Shown: positions 56,853-64,000 of the stretch, piece after piece | Numbering within the stretch: position 1 is the first letter of the stretch | Layout of the letters: the number at the start of each line of letters is the position of its first letter | DNA from: Sweltsa coloradensis | Taxonomy: Eukaryota > Arthropoda > Insecta > Plecoptera > Chloroperlidae | Length of the DNA: 64,000 bases | Reading direction: 5' to 3' | Assembly: GCA_024449915.1 (NCBI GenBank) | Contig: JAMZAV010000780.1 | Span: 62,001 to 126,000 of the forward strand | The notes under the pieces: generated by a model | Told to the model about the DNA's origin: nothing | What the model saw: the letters and a program-made list of their open reading frames with translations, nothing else | Database searches by the model: none | Position numbers and translations under genes: made by a program

Positions 56853-57655
56853 CAATATTACTACCTATTGCAGGGGTCGGGGTATTAGCACAGAAACGCC
56901 GTTACACCTAAAACTGAATTGATATTTTTTCTAAGTTATCTGAGCAGTAGTATGGGTCTTTTCACCGAGGCAAAAGACCGTAATTCGGTGTAATGGCCCA
57001 TCGGGGTGTGCCGTTACACAGACGCCGTTACACCAAAAAGAAAATCTAGGCTAGAAATTCCTCGCAGAATAGCAGTTTCTGCCTTGATACCGAAATGCAG
57101 AGTGTGCTTTGAGAACAAAATTTGGTGTGGGCCTATTCGGTGTGGGAACTACAGTATGTGTCTTTTGACCAAAATTTGGTGGGCCGTTACACTGAATCAC
57201 ACTTGACACCGAATTACAGTAAGTGTCTTTGAGATCAAAATTCGGCGCAAGGTTCGGTTCGTAAATGTTTGATTTTTCCAGACTTATTTTCGAACCCGAA
57301 CCTACGTCGAATTTTGAACCGGTTTGCACAGTCCTATAAAGTAATTAGAATCCACCATGAAAGGGGAAAAACAGCTGTCTATGTAGTTTTGGTTACTCCC
57401 TGATTTGCTGTTTCAGATTTTTGGCTTTTTTGATGTTTTTCTCTTTTTTCTTCTTTTCTTCTTTTTTTTTTCTTTCTCTTTTCTTTTCATTCCCTACCCT
57501 TTTATATTTAGTTCATTATTTAATTGAATTTAATATCCTTTTGGAATTTGGCAAAATCATTGTGTTTTAATAGGCCTACATTGTTGTTACAATATTAGTA
57601 TTTAAAATATTTAGGCCTACTTAACTGTTAGTTCATTGCTGTATCTGCATCTATG
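56853..57655. other. Intron 4 spacer with hAT-like ends
   Basis: 56875-57230 is built of GCCGTTACAC and AAATTCGGTGTAA-like repeats. GAACCGGTTTGCACAGTCC followed by TA ends near 57336, the same terminus as at about 62550. Left partners were not found. ORFs are unsupported. Confidence 0.4.
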
Positions 57656-57657
57656 TA

Positions 57658-58367
57658 CCGTATTGTTCCGAATATAGCACGACCTCGAATATAACACGAC
57701 CCCCAATTTTACAGAATCATTTCAAGAAAAAAGAAAAAAATCAAAGAAAATTAAAATGTACATGAAACACTTACAACAAAACATTTTGAACAATGTTAGG
57801 GCCTAGGCTTATGGGTTTTTAACAGGGTAGGGCCAAGCACAAGCTCACATATGTCAACCACAGTCCTCAGTTCACCAGTCTGATTCCTGGTCTTCAATGT
57901 TTACGTCGTAGGCCTAGCTCCTTCGCAATCCCTTGCTGATTTGTAAGGCAGAGGAACCTATCTTTTCCACGCGATCAGCAGTCTTCATTTGTTCATCTTG
58001 AGCCATTTCATCTTTTCCTTCTTCATCACTCATTATTACGTTACGTAGACTCTTAAGCAACGTAGATAGACAACCCCACGAACAAAATCTATGTAGGTCA
58101 AGCTAGGTCACGATGTGATCACGGCCAAGGATTCTGACGACTAGCAGACAGTTTCGCCCAAGGTTCGGCCGAGTTCAGTGGCATCGAGTGGGTGGGCGGG
58201 GCGAAGCGCAGCGGGCGAAGCGCAGCAGACGATGCGCGGAAGTTGTATAGAGGCGTGGCCTATGTTCAGGCGCTATTTCAAATGCAAGCACGCGGAAATA
58301 ACGCGAGTGCTGTTTTTGAGATTGTATTTTCGGAAAAAAACATCGCGCTATATTTGGAACAATACGG
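57658..58367. mobile_element. TA-flanked element, TIR CCGTATTGTTCCGAATATAG
   Basis: The right end is CTATATTTGGAACAATACGG; TA duplicates (57656-57657, 58368-58369). An uninterrupted paralogous site (TGCATTTATGTAATTAG) exists at about 29160-29185, confirming the insertion and the TA target. Mariner/pogo-like by target; no transposase. Confidence 0.82.
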
Positions 58368-59115
58368 TAAGTAGAATTATTTAGTTGTCCTCCTTTGTAA
58401 ATCAGTTTTTTAACTGAATAGGATAGACGTTAAATAAATTTTAAAAAAAAGGTAAATCTGTGCATTTACGTACAGACGGCGGTGCTCGCCCATCTGCTCA
58501 ACAACAAACACAACTCCACAGCCACTTAAATAGTCAGATTAGCCAACTAGCTGAAGTATTAAAGTGGCAGGGAAATGATTTTCCCCTTTCCTTTCCCCTC
58601 GGCACGCTAGCGTTCGGAGTGAAGGATAGGAGTCTGAGCATCTAGCGCTTGCTATGCAAAGCTTATTTATGTCATTGGTTCAGATGGACCAGCGTACATG
58701 AATGCATACATAAAAACTAGAAACAGTCTGCCTTATCGCAATCGGTACGTGTGTATCCTCCACAACTCATTTGGTAAATTTCTCAATTTGGTTAGTCGGG
58801 AAACACTCCCGTAGGTGGAATTGTTAATATTTCATTCATTTGGAAAAGCTTTGGATACAATAGACCATTTTCAGAATGAACTGCGCATGCGCACTCCGTT
58901 GCAAAGCATTATGGGAGAAAGGTGCATTTACATGCTAAATGCCATATGATTGGGATTGTGGCTGACTGCACTGCCATTGTTGGAAATGCAGTTCTCCACA
59001 CAAATCAACCTAGGCCTAAGTGTTCCACAAGTATCCTGCCCGCAAAGAAGACTTGGCTAGCATTCAGTAGTAAATTGACACAATAGAATTTGTGGTGTTC
59101 CAGTACTACGTTAGT
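58368..59115. other. Intron 4 spacer with an NRF1-like site
   Basis: TGCGCATGCGCA at 58882-58893 is a perfect palindromic NRF1-type motif followed by CATTATGGGAGA. This promoter-like patch has no exon attached that I can see. Confidence 0.4.
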
Positions 59116-59116
59116 A

Positions 59117-60009
59117 CCGTATTTACTCGATTGTAGGTCGCACAAAGAATTGAAAATTGAAAGGTCTAAAAGTGGGGTGCGACTTACAATCGCATGCAAA
59201 CTTTTTGAAAAAAAAATCGGCGGTTTTCAATAGATAATGATGTTCCCAAACGAAAACTTCATGTACATCAAGACGTGCGGGGTCAGCTAATCACAGAACA
59301 ATTACCACTCGACGCAAATACTCTCGTAACTGAAGACGTAGGAATTCGGAAAATGTGTTTTGAACGGTCTGTAGTACGAGCGAAAACAACTTGCCGGCCG
59401 GCTGCAGCGTCCGACAAAGGAGATGCGCGGGCACCACGTGACTGGGCGGGCCGGCCAGCCGGCAAGTTGTATTCGCTCGTACTACAGACCGTTCAAAACA
59501 CATTTTCCGAATTCAAACGTCGGGCGGAAAAGTTTGCGGAAAAGTTCTTCGAAGTAACCACACTATTTCACACGTAAATTGACTGTAAAGGCCTAGATAT
59601 TCTTTCGAATTACGAAATAAAGAGAATTTAGAATAAACAGAATCTAATAGGCCTACACTGTTAAACCCTATACTGATCGTCGGGACCGATGTTTTTGTTC
59701 GAAATACAACATTTTTCGAAGTATCTGAGTTTGAATTAGCAAAGGTTTTACTGTAGTCCTACCACTGAACAAGTCTTACCAACTGCATAATATTTTGGCA
59801 GCATCCTAGAACTTCTTTGGACCCAAGGCTGATGGGATGTTGATGTTGAGGGGTTACTTACCTTGTCCTTTTTTATTTTACAATGTAAAGAATTACAGGG
59901 CATGTCTACCTGCATATTATAATAGTGCGACCTACATTCGCATGCAAACCAGCTTTTCGATTTTAGACATCTCAAAACTGGGGTGCGACTTACATTCGAG
60001 TAAATACGG
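59117..60009. mobile_element. TA-flanked element, TIR CCGTATTTACTCGATTGTA
   Basis: The right end is TACATTCGAGTAAATACGG, TA on both sides. GGGGTGCGACTTACA occurs in both subterminal regions. A large hairpin lies inside (59342-59514). No transposase. Confidence 0.8.
59342..59514. repeat. Nearly perfect hairpin, arms about 63 bp
   Basis: GAATTCGGAAAATGTGTTTT at the left arm is matched by AAAACACATTTTCCGAATTC at the right. The arms continue through GTCTGTAGTACGAGCG and AACTTGCCGGC. The loop is about 46 bp and GC-rich. Confidence 0.85.
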
Positions 60010-60199
60010 TAATCGATTAGATTCTGGTCTTATTATTTGTATGTAATTGTGACTGGAGTAAGTTGCACAATTCTAATAATGCCTACTTATTGTACTACAC
60101 TTTATAAAAACTTAAAATATCAATACCAGTTCAGTTAACTGTCAAATACTCCTTCGCACGGTACGTTTAATTCCCAAAAATTTACTATAATTCCTATAA

Positions 60200-60895
60200 T
60201 TCTTTTCTGGAGTGCATCCCCCCATGCAATCAGAATATTCACCCTCCAAAAGAGAGCAATCCGCATTATGGCTGGCGTTTCCAGGAGGCATACTTGTCGA
60301 GAGCTTTTCAAGGTACTAGGAATTCCTACTCTGGCCTGCTCTCTTATTCAAGCTGCAGCGACATTTGTCCGTTCCTTACCTAATCTTTTCCCTCTACCTC
60401 TGTCCACTCCCATTTTACAAGAGCCAATCTACAAATTCACATTCCCAACCATAAACTAACCCTATTCTCAAAAGGTCCACAATATCTAGCTTTAACTCTA
60501 TATAACAAGCTACCAAACAATACAAGAACCTCTCCCTCCATTTCAACTTTTAAGTCCAGCATGAAATCATTTTTAAAAACCAAAAGTTTCTACTCGATCA
60601 ATGAATATCTCTGCTTGAAATGTAATGTAACGTAAATAGAAATACTTACCTATCTATTCATCAATCAATTATTATATTACAGAGTTTGGGACCTAGTTCA
60701 GTTATATTTCATTTTTTCATCCTAGATATTAATAAATAATAATAATCATCATAACTCAGTTCCAACTATGTATTAATATTATATTATATTAATATTATTA
60801 GTTATTATAATTATTTATTGCACTATCCCTCTTTACAGAGAATTGTGTTATACTGATACCATGTATTTGTACAATGAATAAAAATACTTACTTAC
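60200..60895 (+). mobile_element. Non-LTR retrotransposon 3' end (Jockey/CR1-like, broken)
   Basis: Frame 1 reads SASPHAIRIFTLQKRAIRIM, AGVSRRHTCRELFKVLGIPT. After a frameshift near 60455 it continues with GPQYLALTLYNKLPNNTRT, then FKSSMKSFLKTKSFYSINEY. This is the conserved end of Jockey-like reverse transcriptase ORFs. The tail ends TGTACAATGAATAAAAATAC. Truncated at the 5' side and inactive. Confidence 0.7.
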
Positions 60896-60899
60896 TATA

Positions 60900-61527
60900 T
60901 ATTTGACATAATAATTCCTATATATTTGTCTCAAAATTCCTATATTTTTAAAACATGTCACTTGGAGCCCTGCATTGTATCTGCTGGCCTTTTGATAGAC
61001 CCACACTAATTACGTACAAGTTCAGAGATGGACATGATTCATGTGAAGTGATGCATACGCCTCACAATGCGAAGTGAGACTGACGTGAGCACAGCTGCCC
61101 GCATGTCTTCCGAGCAGGCTATGGGCGGGGCCTCCCGCGCAATACCTGCCAGAAGACGTCGCCCGGGAGGCCTAAGCGCTCGTGTTTTTCGAATGCTATG
61201 TGCGGAAAAAGATGCGTTCTTCGGTGACGTACGCGGCGGCCATGTTGTCACGTGATAGATTGCAAACTATGAAATCGACCATTTGATACCTATATTTGCG
61301 AGTTTCTGGGGTGTTTGCTGCCAATTCAAATACTTCCGAATACCTCTAACTTTCAAGATTTTGGATTGGAATGACTAATAATTAAATTTGAATAGCCTAC
61401 TAAAGATTGGATTTGGATTCGATAATTTTGAAGCTTTGCTATTTATTATACATGTTTGAGACAATGTAGGCATATTGGTTTCATAAAATTTTATAAAGTT
61501 CATTTTTTTTTAAACAGCTGATTTTTG
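60900..61527. other. Intron 4 spacer with a GC-rich patch
   Basis: 61065-61260 is GC-rich with GGGCGGGGCC and GCGGCGGCCATG motifs. Overlapping ORFs on both strands are uninformative. No host exon was recognised. Confidence 0.4.
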
Positions 61528-61615
61528 TCTATCTGAAATGATGAATCTCTGCGTGTCAACTGAACACCTGATTAAAAACCACTAAACATTGTTCTATCTC
61601 TGATTTGGTAGATGA
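61528..61615 (+). ncRNA. Box C/D snoRNA in RPS8 intron 4, upstream copy
   Basis: C box ATGATGA (61538-61544), D' CTGA (61560-61563), D box CTGA (61600-61603), stem TC-ATCT/AGATGA with one bulged T. It shares TGCGTGTCAACTGAACACC and TTGTTCTATCTCTGATTT with 63316-63392, but its stem sequence is different. Confidence 0.72.
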
Positions 61616-61799
61616 AAAACAGCTTCCATGAGAATTCCAGAGCATGTGTGCCATCAATTAGTGGGGTTCCGAAAGCCTGAATTAGACTGTTCAATGTTTT
61701 GTTCAAGATTCCTTCTATTCAAGGACATAACGTGCAATCAAATTTGCCAAAATAATAAAATGCAACAATGCCTCCTTCACATTGATTGTATTATTTTTG

Positions 61800-62551
61800 G
61801 GACTTGAATTTTGGAGTAGGCCCTACATTGAGAGTTCGAACATTTTTTATTTATTTTTTTATTTTTAACCCGGATTTTCGAGTGTCGGTAATAACAGCAT
61901 TTTCATTTATCGACTCGTCAAAAGTTTGTAATTCCCCCATTAGATAGCAGTACATGTAGCAAGCTCATGCTGCACATAGGAAATAAGTCTGCAAAATTCG
62001 AACCTTTACGATTCGAACCTCGCACCACTACTTAATTTTGAAATTCGTGTAGCCGAATCGAGTTATCGAGCAATCACAGTTCCACTGTTCGAGTTCTAGC
62101 GTGATTTTCGATAGAGGCTGCGGGGTAATTTTTACGTCAAGTTGTAGGGGCGTAGGCGTAACTGTTTGCTTGTTGTTTCTATTTGTGTTTCTTTCTAGTC
62201 AATTCTAGTCATTAAAGATTAAAAGTAACTTAACAACGTGATCATGAAACATCGCCACCCCGGACAAATCAGGAGTTATTTTGTTTCCGAAGAAGAAGGT
62301 GAAAGTGTGGAATATGACTTGGTAGGACTAGAAATCGCCGAACAAGACGATGACCAAAATGTGCCTGCCGTACCTCAAATGGCCTATCTATCATTATTTT
62401 ATTTATAGTAAAAAGCTACCTTATGCTATCAACCCCCTCTTTTTATTCTTTAAAGTTCAAATTGACAAGTGTTATTCCTCTAGTACGTAGTTACTATTTC
62501 ATTCAATACAGGTTCGGTTCGAACAAAAATATGAGGTTTGCACAGTCCTAG
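61800..62551. mobile_element. Probable hAT-type element right part with a short ORF
   Basis: The right terminus GAGGTTTGCACAGTCCTA ends near 62551 and matches that at 57336. GTTCGAACC/TTCGAACCT motifs fill the region. A small ORF (ATG 62244, about 54 codons, MKHRHPGQIRSYFVSEEEGE) could be a transposase remnant; unproven. Confidence 0.4.
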
Positions 62552-63315
62552 CCAATCCCAATAGCAATAGACCATTCTTTACACACTTTATCAACAACTA
62601 GTACGGGTGCATTTTTGAATTCCAGCATAACATCAATATGCATGATTTTACCATGCTGCGCATCTTTTGTTTATCCATTTAATGGACCGGAACTGCCAAG
62701 TACTTAGTCCACCCGTAACTTTTTGGGTTTTACTTTGTGCACTGAAATGCCAGACGTAGGTAAATAGTAGTATCCTAGAGAAACGCAAAAGTCGTTTATA
62801 GACTAGTGAGTGAGCCATGTGTTGAGTACCCGGGAACATCCCCTTTCCTCCCCTTTTACCTAAGGCTGAAATACGAGTAAAGATTGCAAGGTTTACTCAA
62901 TGTCCCAGCGGAATTTAGGGGAACCTTGGTCACTGCTATGCATGTAATCACAGCCTGCCAAAATTTATTTGATAAAAATGACTTCTTCAAGTACAAAAGC
63001 ATTATTGTTAAAAAAATGAAACCTACACATTTCAAGCCTATTTTTCAATTTATTATTTCTTTTAGGTTTAAATTGCAACGGATTTTTCTCATTTTGATAT
63101 CAGTTCTCAGTTCTGGTCACGGATGTCTGTTTAAAATTTCAGCTCAATCTGTTTCGTCGTTCGGTCGTTTGGGACCGGACAGACAAACATTTAACAGACA
63201 CATTAGTCACGACAAAACCCGATCAAGTAGCGTTATAGACTTGGTTTTGCTGCGATCACTCGTCTAAAAATGTTACCTGAAGGCTGAAGTTGATGAAGAG
63301 CAGCCAATATTTGCC
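62552..63315. other. Intron 4 3' region
   Basis: At 63121-63205 it contains a module AATTTCAGCTCAATCTG ... CAGACAAACATTTAACAGAC similar to the HINE module. The ORF 62884-63267 runs through it and is not supported as a gene. Confidence 0.4.
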
Positions 63316-63392
63316 TGACTGAAATGATGCATCTATGCGTGTCAACTGAACACCTGATTAACATTGTTGTTCTATCTCTGATTTGTCAGTCA
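63316..63392 (+). ncRNA. Box C/D snoRNA in RPS8 intron 4, acceptor-proximal copy
   Basis: C box ATGATGC (63324-63330, last base deviates), D' CTGA (63346-63349), D box CTGA (63378-63381), perfect stem TGACTG/CAGTCA. The D box ends 89 nt before exon 5. The D'-side guide CATCTATGCGTGTCAA has nine pairs, one of them G-U, with the conserved 28S stretch GACGCGCAU, a weak target hint only. Confidence 0.8.
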
Positions 63393-63470
63393 AATAAGCT
63401 TGCTCAACCTAGGCCTAAAGTCAACAGATGTTTCCTTCGACTATACCTTACGCGCTTGTAAATGTTCCAG

Positions 63471-63600
63471 ACCGAAGCTGATGAGGCCGCTCTGAACAAG
63501 AAGAGGTCAAAGAAAATAGAGAAGAAATACAAGAATCGTCAGCGAACCGCTAAAGTAGAACAGGCGCTGGAAGAACAGTTTGCATCGTCCCGAGTTCTCG
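63471..63600 (+). CDS. RPS8: RPS8 coding exon 5, eS8 residues 130-173 (first base)
   Basis: Between ATGTTCCAG and GTAAGT, phase 0 in and 1 out, it encodes TEADEAALNKKRSKKIEKKY, KNRQRTAKVEQALEEQFAS and SRVL. It matches the eS8 helical region (LNKKRSKK.QKKY...AK...LEEQF). The final exon with the conserved C-terminal end lies outside the window. Confidence 0.97.
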
Positions 63601-63792
63601 GTAAGTTTCAGACGACTTTGTTTTGCCCGTATTAAAATGTGCTAAAACACTAGGCCTACGGTGATCACCCCTTTTCAAAGCATCCCAGTTTAACATTTTT
63701 TAAAATTAATTGAATTTAAACAGAAATTTAAATAGTAATAGTAATTTAAAAGAATGTTGGCAAAAGCCACACAATCAACTTGTTTGTCCTGA

Positions 63793-63895
63793 TATCACAA
63801 TGATGACTATTCAACAGCGAGGCCAGACTAGTTCTCAGTCGTCTTGATTGGGAACATGGAACGATGAATGCCTGTCATAGTTACGCTGAGTGATG
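63793..63895 (+). ncRNA. SNORD46: Box C/D snoRNA in RPS8 intron 5, SNORD46-like
   Basis: C box ATGATGA (63800-63806), C'-like ACGATGA, D box CTGA (63886-63889), stem ATCAC/GTGAT, length about 103 nt. The guide GTCATAGTTAC before the D box pairs with the conserved 28S GUAACUAUGAC (11 bp). Counting five nucleotides from the D box points to the second A of GUAAC, yeast 25S A2256 (snR63) and human A3739, the SNORD46 target. SNORD46 also resides in RPS8 in vertebrates. D' box is unclear. Confidence 0.85.
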
Positions 63896-64000
63896 CAAGT
63901 TCTCTTTTTTTTTAAAAGGTACATCAACAACATGAATTTGTTACCTTATATTCAAGTTAGGCTAAAATGTTGTTGGCTTTCTCAAGAACAGTTGTCCCAT

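Noticed and set aside
62884..63267. 127-aa ORF in intron 4
   Set aside because: It overlaps a repeat module, has no recognised domain, and lies in an intron just before a snoRNA.
1..64000. LTR retrotransposon or endogenous virus
   Set aside because: No long direct terminal repeats, primer-binding site or gag/pol-like frames were seen.

Overview
This is animal nuclear DNA, most likely from a marine invertebrate; the exact clade cannot be fixed from the sequence. The only recognisable host gene is the cytosolic ribosomal protein eS8 gene (RPS8), on the + strand. Five coding exons can be joined with consistent GT-AG sites and phases: 9774-9777, 21331-21437, 37116-37215, 38644-38819 and 63471-63600. 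They encode the first 172 residues; the last roughly 36 lie beyond the right edge. For a ribosomal protein gene the locus is huge, with introns of 11.6, 15.7, 1.4 and 24.7 kb, expanded by transposons.

RPS8 is a known snoRNA host in vertebrates, and here the introns hold a rich set of box C/D snoRNA candidates recognised from C box, D box and terminal stem. One candidate lies 78-94 nt upstream of the acceptor in each of introns 2, 3 and 4 (36943-37030, 38493-38573, 63316-63392). Intron 5 holds a likely SNORD46 ortholog (63793-63895). Intron 4 also has two identical copies of another snoRNA (48172-48244, 56780-56852) and a second copy of its acceptor-proximal snoRNA (61528-61615). The intron 2 snoRNA has been amplified into a tandem array of six copies (22107-23940), all keeping a guide complementary to a conserved 18S rRNA segment. 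This snoRNA expansion is the most interesting system in the window.

The rest is nested mobile elements. About fifteen copies of a TTGGATGAGCG...CTAG family look like non-autonomous Helentrons (Helitron2/HINE): asymmetric terminal inverted repeats, a 3' hairpin, and mostly T|T insertion without target duplication. hAT-type elements with 8-bp duplications are abundant, each family with its own palindromic subterminal motif. There are two TTAA-flanked elements, TA-flanked pogo/mariner-type elements, TAA-flanked Harbinger-like MITEs, a 9-bp-duplication MULE-like element, two LINE 3' ends, SINE/tRNA-like pieces and several very long fold-back elements. A broken transposase-like gene (17629-19680, - strand) and a second, inverted-duplicated remnant of a related protein (27850-28568) are the only other protein-coding traces.

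Layout: 1-9555 nested Helentrons and other repeats upstream; 9556-9773 RPS8 promoter and leader; 9778-21330 intron 1 (fold-backs, hAT, transposase-like pseudogene); 21438-37115 intron 2 (snoRNA array, two giant fold-backs); 37216-38643 intron 3; 38820-63470 intron 4 (hAT, pogo-like and TTAA elements, three snoRNA loci plus one copy near exon 5); 63601-64000 start of intron 5.
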